Source of the DNA: Methanobacteriales archaeon HGW-Methanobacteriales-1
GTDB lineage: Archaea > Methanobacteriota > Methanobacteria > Methanobacteriales > Methanobacteriaceae
Length of the DNA: 64,000 nucleotides
Direction: 5' to 3'
Assembly: GCA_002839705.1 (NCBI GenBank)
Contig: PGYO01000009.1
Span: forward strand, 124,001-188,000
Below the pieces are notes generated by a model, which did not search any database, was not told the origin of the DNA, and saw only the letters and a program-made list of their open reading frames with translations. Both the position numbers and the translations under genes were made by a program. Numbering within the stretch: position 1 is the first letter of the stretch; each line of letters starts with the position of its first letter. Shown here one piece after another: positions 36,991-45,642 of this stretch.

Positions 36991-37875
36991 TCACAGTTTA
37001 TTAACAAAAGAAAGCTCCACACAATAAGGTTCCAGTTCTAAAGCAGCTTTTTTAAGAATTTCAATGTCATACTTTCTATTTTGATTTAAAATATATTTAG
37101 GAACTGTTTCAGGAATTAAAACTTTATAGGCCTTAGGTTTCTCTTTAACTTGAAAATCAGAATTCTTAAAGGCCACTATGGCCTGGAACCAGATTGAGGT
37201 GTCCACTCCCTTACTTTCCATGAACTTTCTCAGTTCCATAGTATTTCTAATAACTTGATGAGCTGGATTCGTTTTTACAGTATGGTAATTTCCACCTTTA
37301 TAATAAAACCAGTCATTTCCCTTAATCAGATATTTGCCCGAGTAACTTTTGGTTTCAATCACAAATATTCCATTAGGCCCTATCACCACATGGTCAATAT
37401 TTCCCTTTTTACCTGGAAGATTAACATCATTGTAAATAAAATAGTCAGTTGGTAATTGTTTAAGATAGTCGGAAACGATGTTTTCTCCTACCAGGCCCTT
37501 GGCCCATCCTTTCCCTTTGAGTTCATTGCGGGAAATAAATGACTGAGCATATATGAGTAGGACTACACCCATGAAGACAAATATTAAGAATAGAAAATTC
37601 CGTAAAAATAAGGTAAGTAGGAACCCCAGAATAGATATGAATCCACCTATAATTTGAAAATTCCGGCCTTTATCCTTATTTTCATAGTATTGATTACTCA
37701 TATCCTCAGTAAAAGTATTTCCCGTAGCTATACTTTCCCTCTGATGATGAGGAGAGTAGTATTCTTCCAGATCTTCTACCTGTATTAATGTCTGGCCACA
37801 TTCACAAGTTGAGAATTCCTCTCCAGGTTCTACTTCGTAGTAGTGGTCGCATTGGGGGCAGATTAGGTAGGGCAT
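36991..37875 (-). CDS. NERD-domain nuclease with N-terminal zinc ribbon and two membrane segments
   Basis: A 294-residue protein: zinc ribbon (CPQCDHYYEVEPGEEFSTCECG, first Cys at residue 6), two adjacent membrane segments at about 80-115, then a NERD domain. The NERD core shows GxxGE (KGLVGENIV), DHVVIGPNGIFVIETKSYSGK with the D and E-x-K of the PD-(D/E)XK fold, and the downstream AHQV and FQAIVAF blocks. NERD proteins are predicted nucleases. It lies 15 bases after another nuclease-like gene, so the two form an operon. Confidence 0.85.
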   Translation of the reverse strand: MPYLICPQCDHYYEVEPGEEFSTCECGQTLIQVEDLEEYYSPHHQRESIATGNTFTEDMSNQYYENKDKGRNFQIIGGFISILGFLLTLFLRNFLFLIFVFMGVVLLIYAQSFISRNELKGKGWAKGLVGENIVSDYLKQLPTDYFIYNDVNLPGKKGNIDHVVIGPNGIFVIETKSYSGKYLIKGNDWFYYKGGNYHTVKTNPAHQVIRNTMELRKFMESKGVDTSIWFQAIVAFKNSDFQVKEKPKAYKVLIPETVPKYILNQNRKYDIEILKKAALELEPYCVELSFVNKL

Positions 37876-37890
37876 GGTGGTTCACCAGAA

Positions 37891-38970
37891 TTAGTTTGAT
37901 AATCCATTTTCTTTTATAGAAGATATAGTTTTAGATAGAATGGATTTAAACTCTTCCAGGTCGTTTTGGCCTATTTTTTGATTTATTTTATAAATAAAAT
38001 CATATTTATTCTTATCAAAGTTTTTTAGCTCTGTAATTTTTAAATAGTCTTCTACAATTTTATCCCCATCATTTACTTTATTTATTATATGGCTATTGGT
38101 TGACAATATACACTGATCATATTTAGCCAAAGCAGAATAACCCTGCAATAAACTAACGGTTTTTCCACCTATTTCTACATTTAAAGAGAATCCTTTAGTT
38201 CCCCATTTCATAACCATATGATTTTCTAAGGCCAGTTTAAATAATTCACTGAAAATTAATTTGCCATTTTCATCAATTAGATCAAAAAAAGTATCTTTAT
38301 TTAATAGAGGTTCAATATCATCAGGATATATGCCGGGGCCAATTATTCGAGGGACCATGGTCTTAATTTTCTCTTCATCATTCACATATTGTTTTATTTC
38401 AAGGCCAAATACTTCAGCCGGATCCATTTGATGATTTAAAAATTCAATAATCCTTTTAAGTTCATTTGGTATTTTATCAGCAGCAAAAACCATTCTTATT
38501 TTACCAATTTTTAAATTAGTTTTAACATTTTGCCAGAATTGTATGCTATTGGTTCCAGGTTGCAAAAAATCCATTAAATCAACATCATTATGTAACTCCA
38601 CAAGTGATCTAATTTCATTCATAGGTAAATAGGCCACTGCGTTGGCTGCATAGTCAAACATTTGGCCAATAACTTCTCTACGGATTTGGTGATTTGATAT
38701 TATTTTATCTTCAACTAAAGTGGGAATACCGTCTTGATCTAGAAAAAGATGATCTAAATAGAAATTTGTATTTCCCGCGTCTTTAGATACCAGATGCAGT
38801 TCGCTGGTAACCAGTATCCACCGGCGAGGGTTTTCAGGATTCATCTGTTCTCCAGCTAAAATATCCGGATATTTACCCAGTAATTCCTGTAAAACGATTT
38901 CTTGTTTATATTCTTTTTCTTCCAAAGTTATAGGATTATCATCTTTGATTAAATAGATTTTATCACTCAT
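37891..38970 (-). CDS. PD-(D/E)XK nuclease-like protein
   Basis: A 359-residue cytoplasmic protein. FYLDHLFLDQDGIPTLVEDKIISN gives the D...E-x-K core at about residues 84-102, and the following RREVIGQMFDYAANAVAYL is the usual helix after it in this uncharacterised endonuclease-like family. The C-terminal half lacks recognisable motifs. It is directly upstream of the NERD gene, and AGGGGGATTCT precedes the ATG. A defence role is inferred from the island context only. Confidence 0.7.
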   Translation of the reverse strand: MSDKIYLIKDDNPITLEEKEYKQEIVLQELLGKYPDILAGEQMNPENPRRWILVTSELHLVSKDAGNTNFYLDHLFLDQDGIPTLVEDKIISNHQIRREVIGQMFDYAANAVAYLPMNEIRSLVELHNDVDLMDFLQPGTNSIQFWQNVKTNLKIGKIRMVFAADKIPNELKRIIEFLNHQMDPAEVFGLEIKQYVNDEEKIKTMVPRIIGPGIYPDDIEPLLNKDTFFDLIDENGKLIFSELFKLALENHMVMKWGTKGFSLNVEIGGKTVSLLQGYSALAKYDQCILSTNSHIINKVNDGDKIVEDYLKITELKNFDKNKYDFIYKINQKIGQNDLEEFKSILSKTISSIKENGLSN

Positions 38971-39043
38971 TAGAATCCCCCTCTTTTTAAAAATTAAAAT
39001 AATATTTATTTACTAATTATAGTGCATCTATAATATCATTTAA

Positions 39044-39090
39044 TATTTACTATTTAATTATATAGAAAAACTATATTAGTATAGTAAATA
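39044..39090. promoter_or_regulatory. Nested inverted repeat in a divergent promoter region
   Basis: TATTTACTAT (39044-39053) and ATAGTAAATA (39081-39090) are perfect 10-bp inverted arms. Inside them lies a second perfect pair, ATATAG and CTATAT, around a five-A loop. The structure sits 40 bases before the 39130 start and 74 bases before the leftward nuclease gene, so it could act as an operator for both or as an RNA hairpin in one leader. Confidence 0.5.
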
Positions 39091-39129
39091 ATAGAATTGT
39101 ATATACTAATATAAACAGGGATGAAATAA

Positions 39130-39537
39130 ATGAGTTTTTCTAAAGAATATCCAGATAAATTTGAAATAAGATACAGTTGTTTTACTATCACCCTATTCAA
39201 TACTGTAACCTTTGAAGATAATAAAATACTTTTTAATAGCTTTTATTCCAAGAACGAGTCTTTTCCAGACCATAAACAATGGAAAAAATTCTGGGAAAAA
39301 CTAGATCAATTAGATATCTGGAGCTGGGAGAAAAGCTATATTAATTTCAATATTATAGATGGCTGTGCCTGGTCCATAGACATAACCCATAATAATAAAA
39401 AAATCAAATCAAGTGGATCCAATGCCTGGCCAGAGAACTTTAAGGAATTCATCCGGGCCCTGGAGGATTTAACAAGTTTTGATATAACTGAAAAAGTAGA
39501 AGAACCCCCTTTTGAGTGGAGTGAGGATATTGTGTAA
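39130..39537 (+). CDS. Hypothetical protein, 135 residues
   Basis: A soluble protein rich in aromatic residues (WKKFWEKLDQLDIWSWEKSY) and acidic near the C-terminus (VEEPPFEWSEDIV). No family recognised and no catalytic motif seen. The start is well supported by GGGATGA before ATG. It is divergent from the nuclease/NERD operon and shares the nested-hairpin region with it. Confidence 0.6.
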   Translation: MSFSKEYPDKFEIRYSCFTITLFNTVTFEDNKILFNSFYSKNESFPDHKQWKKFWEKLDQLDIWSWEKSYINFNIIDGCAWSIDITHNNKKIKSSGSNAWPENFKEFIRALEDLTSFDITEKVEEPPFEWSEDIV

Positions 39538-39890
39538 AAGGCCATCGTGGTATGGAAAACGGTTGAGTAGATGACTGAATTAAATGTCAAGTAAGAAGTT
39601 CACCTGCAGTTCGTTTATGAACCGTAGAAATCATAAAGAAGAAAAATATAGATATTATTGAGTTTAATGAAGACCGTTGGACTAGAAAAGATCTATTTAG
39701 TATTTACTTAACACATTATTGGCTAATGTAAAGATTTCTTTTCCATTGAAAACATTTTATGAACAATAGAAATAGTATTAAATCTTTTTCTATTTATTAC
39801 AATAGTAACTAATAATATGTATTATAACTAATTGAAAACTAATGAATTGATTGTAATATCTATTAAATGGGGTTTAATGGGGGAATGTTA
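39538..39890. other. Intergenic region without recognised features
   Basis: No frame with a ribosome-binding site. Base composition is slightly less AT-rich up to about 39700, which could mean an old relic, but I cannot recognise a protein in any frame. The GGGGG tract at about 39880 serves the next gene. Confidence 0.5.
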
Positions 39891-40901
39891 ATGATATATT
39901 GTGAAAAATGTGGCTTTGAGAATCCAGATGATGCTAAAATTTGTATTAATTGTTTCTACAACTTGAAATCTAAATTTAATAATGATAATATTGATAAAAA
40001 GACAAAAACGAGACAAAAACGAGATTTAAATTTTGATTCAGAAATAGGGAAAATAAAAAAATCTTTAGAAAGGAATAGTAAATCACTCTCATTGAGAAAT
40101 AAAAAATGTCCTATATGTGAAAATGGTAAACTTAAAAAATATGGGGGCTTCATTAATGAAGGAGGTTACATGAATAAGTATCGATGTAACGAGTGTCATG
40201 CACTTCTTGTTCAAAATGGAGATAACTATAAATTGTCAGAAATTTCAGATCAAAACTATCCAAAATGGCAAAAATATGCTAAAGCCACTTTAAGTAAATC
40301 TGCTTGGATACGAATTGCTTATGGTCTGAATCAGGGCAAAGAAACTTCTAAACAGACCAAAAAGATTGATGATAGTATTAATCAAATAAAAAAATCTAAT
40401 ATTCCGGTGCCTAATAAAAAACCAACCATCCAAGAATCTAATTTAAAAGGAACTTGTGCTGTTTGTGGCTCTGTGAATCCAGAAAACTCTAAATTTTGTA
40501 TGAAATGTGGTAGAAGTTTAGATGGAAACTCTGGAAATTACTGTTCTCGTTGTGGAACTAGTAATATGACTGGTGCGGCCTTTTGTAAGGAATGTGGTCA
40601 AAACATGGTTATGATTAATACACCTCCCCAATATCAAGGTCCTGCAAAGAATTATGATGGTTTAAATCCTCTAGAATTTTTATTAATAGTATTTTTTTCA
40701 CCAATTGCTGGTTTAATTGGTTTTGTTGCATGGCATGATACTAAACCTAGAAAAGCTAAAATATCGCTTATAATTGCCATAATAATGTTTTTCATATTCG
40801 TGCCAATTCTAATGCTTTACCTCAATTGGAGGGCTCAAATGGACTATTATGATAGCTTGTATTATCCTTACTGTGTGTTAACTTCATTTTATGCTCTTTA
40901 A
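39891..40901 (+). CDS. Multi zinc-ribbon membrane protein
   Basis: About 336 residues. An N-terminal zinc ribbon (IYCEKCGFENPDDAKICINC), a second CPICENGKL...CNECH set at about residue 71, then two more C-terminal ribbons (CAVCGSVNPENSKFCMKCG and CSRCGTSNMTGAAFCKECG), followed by two membrane segments at about 255-310. I use ATG 39891, which begins directly at the ribbon, in place of an upstream ATG at 39867. Function unknown. Seventeen bases separate it from a second ribbon gene of the same style. Confidence 0.7.
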   Translation: MIYCEKCGFENPDDAKICINCFYNLKSKFNNDNIDKKTKTRQKRDLNFDSEIGKIKKSLERNSKSLSLRNKKCPICENGKLKKYGGFINEGGYMNKYRCNECHALLVQNGDNYKLSEISDQNYPKWQKYAKATLSKSAWIRIAYGLNQGKETSKQTKKIDDSINQIKKSNIPVPNKKPTIQESNLKGTCAVCGSVNPENSKFCMKCGRSLDGNSGNYCSRCGTSNMTGAAFCKECGQNMVMINTPPQYQGPAKNYDGLNPLEFLLIVFFSPIAGLIGFVAWHDTKPRKAKISLIIAIIMFFIFVPILMLYLNWRAQMDYYDSLYYPYCVLTSFYAL

Positions 40902-40917
40902 TTAAGAGGAGATTTAT

Positions 40918-41509
40918 ATGTTTTGCCCAGATTGTGGAACCAATAACAAAGCAGATGCGAATTTTTGCGAAAAATGTGGAAAAAGGTTAAAAAAATCAAT
41001 TACCTTACATTGTTGTAGGTATTGTTCTAGTTATTATTGTTGTTATAGGAGCATTATATGCATTTAATATAAACCATGAAGCCGTTCCAGTGGTAAATAA
41101 TACAACTCATAACAATGTATCCAATGAAAATAAAACCATAGATAATAACTCAGAAAAATCTGAAACTAAATTAATTGATAGTGGTAAAATAACCGGATTT
41201 GATGATGTTTATTATAATAGTAGTTATGTTTCTTCCTGGAAAACTTATGCAACTGGAACGGATATGGTTAATATAAATGTTAAATGGAATTTCAAGGATG
41301 CTAATAAATCATTTACACAAAAAATTACTATAGAAAAAATTGGAAACACTCCACCAGAGGTAAGAATCAGTATTGTACCTAAAGTTAGTGGTCATTCTTC
41401 ATATGAAACTTACACTTCAGCTACTGCCAATGGATATAAAAATGTTTTAGATTACTACTGGAACTCTTTTAGTGAGGTATTATATGAAGATCCAGCTAAT
41501 AGACATTAA
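40918..41509 (+). CDS. Zinc-ribbon, single-membrane-segment protein, frameshifted
   Basis: The first frame starts at ATG 40918 (AGAGGAGATTTAT before it) with a zinc ribbon CPDCGTNNKADANFCEKCG and runs into a run of seven A at 40989-40995. One base out of phase, the sequence continues as a membrane helix (IVVGIVLVIIVVIGALYAF), a Asn/Thr-rich linker and a 110-residue extracellular-type domain to 41509. Removing one A joins them into a normal ribbon-TM-domain protein of about 196 residues. Either an indel or a sequence error. Confidence 0.7.
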
Positions 41510-41530
41510 ATCTACTTGAGGAGTTATAAA

Positions 41531-42670
41531 ATGAGTTTCAATGAATATGTTCAATCAGCAATAACAGCAGTTGCATTTCCTCGCGATTTAGATGGATTAA
41601 AAAAACAAATCGAAAAAAATCAGTATTTACCTATAGATTATCACTTGGATATGGATTTACTATTATATAATGAAGATGTTTTTAAATATATTGAAGAATA
41701 TGATAATGAGCCATATAACTGGAGTGCACCTAAATGGATGAGTGAAGGAGACATATTATTTTATTATCATTCTAAAAGTTCTATGAACTCATCTAAAAAT
41801 GTTTTAAAAGAATTAGATGGATATGAAGAGGATAGTCTATTAAAAAATGTTAATCATGGAGTTGAACTTGCTAAAGAATATGCTGGAAAAATAATTGGTT
41901 TTTCTGAAATTGCAGGCCCTACCGAGTATTTCGGTTTTCAAAATCAACATTTTAAAGACAGAACTTTTGCTTCTGTTAAAAATGTACATCTATTTGAAAC
42001 CCCAATTGATATAGAATTATTTTCAGAATTTATCAAAATCAGCCCTGGTGGAACTAACACTCCCCTATCGCGCGACAGCGACTTCCAACAATTGAAAGAA
42101 TTATTATCTGAAAATAATGAATTACCCGATTATTTAAAAACTGCAAAAATTGGTAACAATAATTTTAGAAATGTAAGTAAAGATAACTGGAGAGAAATTT
42201 CTTGTTCAATAAGTTCTTCTTTCTTATATGAAGACCAAATTAGGGCCTATTTAATTGACTATTTCTTAAAAGAAATTAAAGACAATAGAACTCCTCTTTT
42301 AGAAGAATGTGATTGTTTTAGAGATTCTAAAAAAACAGGAACTGCAGATTATTTCATGAAACTTAATTCCACATGGGTACCGGTGGAAGCCAAGCTAAAT
42401 ATATTATCTGAAAAGGATATTCACCACCAATTATCAAAATATTTACATATTGATAGTTTCCGGCCTACAAAAAGAAACAAAGAACAAAAGGAATTTGATG
42501 CATTAAATCCTAAATTTGCCCTAATAATTGACCAATCAGGCGTTTATATTTACAATGAAGATGAATTTATTGATTGTGAACCTGGTGAACCACTATGGCC
42601 AAGAATAATTATGGGTGAAACAGATAAAATAAGAGCGAACATTATCAGTTATTTAGATGAATTTTCGTGA
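41531..42670 (+). CDS. PD-(D/E)XK-like hypothetical protein
   Basis: About 379 residues, starting at ATG 41531 after GAGGAGTTATAAA. The C-terminal third contains CDCFRDSKKTGTADYFMKL followed by WVPVEAKLNILSEKDIHHQL, which fits the D...E-x-K core of restriction-endonuclease-like folds. The N-terminal 230 residues carry no motif I recognise. It follows the ribbon genes and precedes an EEP nuclease gene, in the same direction. A DNA-cleaving defence role is inference. Confidence 0.6.
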   Translation: MSFNEYVQSAITAVAFPRDLDGLKKQIEKNQYLPIDYHLDMDLLLYNEDVFKYIEEYDNEPYNWSAPKWMSEGDILFYYHSKSSMNSSKNVLKELDGYEEDSLLKNVNHGVELAKEYAGKIIGFSEIAGPTEYFGFQNQHFKDRTFASVKNVHLFETPIDIELFSEFIKISPGGTNTPLSRDSDFQQLKELLSENNELPDYLKTAKIGNNNFRNVSKDNWREISCSISSSFLYEDQIRAYLIDYFLKEIKDNRTPLLEECDCFRDSKKTGTADYFMKLNSTWVPVEAKLNILSEKDIHHQLSKYLHIDSFRPTKRNKEQKEFDALNPKFALIIDQSGVYIYNEDEFIDCEPGEPLWPRIIMGETDKIRANIISYLDEFS

Positions 42671-42714
42671 ATATTAGTTAATTTAAGATTAAATAGTAAA
42701 TATGAGGCCCCAAT

Positions 42715-43409
42715 ATGAAAATAATTAATTTAAATATTCGCTCAGGGGATCAAAAAGAAGAAATCCACTTATTATTGATTATCTATTAAAAAATGAACCG
42801 GACTTGATTATATTAACCGAATTTATTTATAATGAAAGTGGTAAGCAAATAATTGAAGAATTAGAATCCCATGGTTATCAGACTAGACCATCCAATATAG
42901 ACGGAGCTTATGGATCATTTATAGCCTCCAGGATAGAAATGAAGGTGGAGAAAGTCGAAAATAGGTGGAGTGAGGTATATCTTCCTGAATTTGACCTATA
43001 CGTTCTGGGTGCTTATTTCCCAGCCCAGGTAGGTAAAGAAAAGAATAATTTCTGGAAAAAAGTTTTAGAATACAGTGAAAAGAATTCAGAAAAAAATATT
43101 CTAATTACTGGAGATTTTAACAGCTGCAGCAAAGATGATTCAGAAAACATGACTGAATATAATCCACAGGACTTGAAAAAATTAGAAAGTTTGAACTACA
43201 TTGACCTTTGGAAGATAAGCTCTTTTGATGAGGCCCATAAATATACTTGGTTTTACCATGACAATACTGGCTTTAGAATAGACTATACCTTTGTTTCTCA
43301 GGAGTTATACTCTAAAATAAAAGATGTTTCAGTTATCCACGATTCAAATGTTAGAGAATCAAAGATTTCTGATCATTTGGGTATGATTGTAGAATGGGAA
43401 TTTTGTTAA
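42715..43409 (+). CDS. Endonuclease/exonuclease/phosphatase family protein, frameshifted
   Basis: The N-terminus MKIINLNIRS from ATG 42715 and the later frame LIIDYLLKNEPDLIILTEF are in different phases and join at a run of four G (42745-42748); one more G gives a continuous protein of about 231 residues. EEP hallmarks are present: N in the first strand, LIILTEF (metal-binding Glu), ITGDFNS, and SDHLGMIVE at the end. Such enzymes cleave phosphodiesters. The damage is a one-base deletion or a sequence error. Confidence 0.75.
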
Positions 43410-43790
43410 TTTAAGGGCCTATGCCAAAATTAGATTCCAAAAAAAAAGTAATATATTTTTTAATATTTTAAACCAACACCCCTAAACTTTACAACCCCAT
43501 TTTATGCAAGCAATATAAAATGAACCAAATTTTTATGCCTCAAAAATTTAACTTATGCACTATCCAATGCATCAACTTTTAATCTTATGCACCATTTAAT
43601 TTGCATGTCATTCCATGTCTAATTAAGTTGTGTGTCTTTTTACATGCAATCTATGTTTCATTTAGTTGAACCTAATTTTTCTCGCCATTTACTCGCCAAA
43701 AACTAAGTTTTAGTGCCATGTCATTTTAAATTATGATAATATTTTTCTCGCCATTTACTCGCCAAAATTAGAGTTTTCGCGCCATATTAT
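43410..43790. repeat. Intergenic region with short word repeats and a 27-bp direct repeat
   Basis: A perfect 27-bp direct repeat (43675-43701 and 43741-43767, core CTCGCCATTTACTCGCC) lies just downstream of the minus-strand regulator gene. The rest, back to about 43500, is a string of related short words such as TGCACCATTTAA, TGCACTATCCAA and GTGCCATGTCATT. Read on the minus strand these are ATGGCGAG, ATGGTGCA and ATGACATG words, like those after the truncated regulator at 34462. Confidence 0.65.
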
Positions 43791-45260
43791 TTAAAGTGCA
43801 TTATAACGGATATTTTTTCCTATACCTATCGTTTTTATCTGATTTTTATCTATTAATCCTTTTAAATCTCTTGAGGCGGTTCTGGAAGATACTGCAAATT
43901 TTTCTTCATATCTAATTCTTGTAAATGATTCGCCATCATTAACCATCATCTCCAGTGCCTTTATCTGCCTATCATTTAATCCTAAAACTTTTAAATCCGT
44001 TTTCCTATCTGCAGGTATGCTCGATACAAGATCTAAAATATTTTCTCCAGGCCCATAGAATATAACTGCAAATGATTTATCATAAAGTCTAAATTCTGGC
44101 TCAGACAGTCCATAACCCTGCATATCGTCTTTCATCTTATGAATACCTGTACCCAACTTTTCCATATCTTTAGTTTCATGGAAAATCCGACATATGTTTC
44201 GGTTACGGGCTTCGTGCTTTGAACCGATATTTTTGAGTGTTACCCCAGATACTAATCCCCCTGGACTAATAATTTCAACTCTATCATCATATATGTAAAA
44301 GAAAATAGGTGCTCCAGTACGATTATAGTCCCTATGGGCTATAGCATTAATAATAGCTTCTCTTATAGCAGAGTAAGGATATTCTGGAATATCAACTCTT
44401 TTGAAATCCACTATTTTATGTGCCGTACGAGTGTTCCGACGGAAAAAATTCTCAACTTGATCTATTATTTTATAAAAAGAACCTTTTATCTCTTGACTAT
44501 CAATAACAGGAGCCCCTAGAGTAATCCCATCGAAACGAGCAATTCGAATTTCATTTTGGGGGAAATAATATGATGCTTGTTGGCTGAAAAAAAGAACGGC
44601 AGTTGTAGTAGGATATGTTTGACCTTTATGTTCTTTCAAAACTTCTAAGCTATCTAAAATATTATTTATAGGAATATTCGGAACTTTAAGATCCATATTA
44701 ATGGCCCTTTTTTCAAGAAAATCTTTTACTTCATTCTCATCAATTGTATCATAACCAATTTCCGGATTAATCCTATCATCAAATTCTTCAAAATTTATGT
44801 GGCCTTCACTGATTAAAAAAGACTCTAAACTCATTATTATTTCATCTTTAAGGTCTTTAATGGAATTAAATCGTTTGTAAACAGATAATTTTTTGGCTTT
44901 GTTAAAAAATTCAGTGGTTTCTGAATCTCGCAAACTGTTGTTATGACCTTTAATGAATAGTAATATTTCACCATTAGTAACATTTTCTAAAAATGTTTTA
45001 TATTCTAATTCAGTTGCAGAAACTCCATTTTCATTTCTTAGACCATAAGAATTTCCTAAAATTCCAATATAAATATCACTACTTTTTACTTCACTTAAAT
45101 AAGTTGAAACGGCATCACGACCAGCAGCAGGCAAATCTTCAAATAAAAACGGCTCAAAATAGTTTCTAATTATAGGAGTGTTTACAATAGCATCCTTTAC
45201 AGCAAACCTTTCGTCTGAAAGTTCTTTCTGGTTTCCGCTGACAAAGACCTTAATTTTCAT
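43791..45260 (-). CDS. DUF4062 / ATP-binding (AlbA_2-type) / winged-helix protein
   Basis: A 489-residue protein. Residues 1-130 are DUF4062 (KVFVSGNQKELSDERFAVKD, then EDLPAAGRDAVSTYL and SSDIYIGILGNSYG), a TIR-related fold. Residues about 170-400 match the ATP-binding RecG-like regulators (PYSAIREAIINAIAHRDY with the GHKL-type N, then DRVEIISPGGLVSG and GSKHEARN). The end is a winged helix (RTASRDLKGLIDKNQIKTIG). Related DUF4062-ATPase proteins lie in defence islands. It is next to the type I restriction operon and may regulate or complement it. Confidence 0.82.
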   Translation of the reverse strand: MKIKVFVSGNQKELSDERFAVKDAIVNTPIIRNYFEPFLFEDLPAAGRDAVSTYLSEVKSSDIYIGILGNSYGLRNENGVSATELEYKTFLENVTNGEILLFIKGHNNSLRDSETTEFFNKAKKLSVYKRFNSIKDLKDEIIMSLESFLISEGHINFEEFDDRINPEIGYDTIDENEVKDFLEKRAINMDLKVPNIPINNILDSLEVLKEHKGQTYPTTTAVLFFSQQASYYFPQNEIRIARFDGITLGAPVIDSQEIKGSFYKIIDQVENFFRRNTRTAHKIVDFKRVDIPEYPYSAIREAIINAIAHRDYNRTGAPIFFYIYDDRVEIISPGGLVSGVTLKNIGSKHEARNRNICRIFHETKDMEKLGTGIHKMKDDMQGYGLSEPEFRLYDKSFAVIFYGPGENILDLVSSIPADRKTDLKVLGLNDRQIKALEMMVNDGESFTRIRYEEKFAVSSRTASRDLKGLIDKNQIKTIGIGKNIRYNAL

Positions 45261-45319
45261 AACTAATCATCTTCAAGTTATTACTTATTTGTTTTTCTAT
45301 ATTTGATAAATATTTCCTC

Positions 45320-45463
45320 TTAAGAATGAGCCTCGGCCCACTCCTCACAAACCACTTTGGCCTGCTCCAATACAATCTCCACAGCCTTTTGAGTCTCTTC
45401 AGAAGGATATTTATGCTTTTTAAGTATCCTTTTAACAGCCACTCTCATTTTGGCCTGAATATG
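45320..45463 (-). pseudogene. Remnant of a second HsdR C-terminus
   Basis: The minus strand encodes MRVAVKRILKKHKYPSEETQ and then VLEQAKVVCEEWAEAHS before TAA, which is the typical end of the DUF3387-type HsdR class (R-x-L-V-K-RILRKYGYPPD...VLEQAE). The intact HsdR next door (45643) has a different C-terminus and opposite direction, so this is a relic of another type I system at the same site. Homology ends upstream at about 45463. Confidence 0.75.
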
Positions 45464-45642
45464 TTAATAAAATAACGTCGATTTTCCTATTTTTTCCAGT
45501 TGGTTATTATTAATGGAGAATAGTGGCATAAAATTACTTATTTAGAATGATATTTAATAATTTTGATATATTTCTAGCATAATTAGATAATCAAAAAATA
45601 TTATCATAAATTATATATTTAATATACATTAATACCTAAATT

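Noticed and set aside
40989-40995. Programmed -1 frameshift at the seven-A run of the 40918 gene
   Set aside because: A -1 slip leads into the third frame and soon meets TAG; a +1 change is needed, so an extra A by mutation or error fits better.
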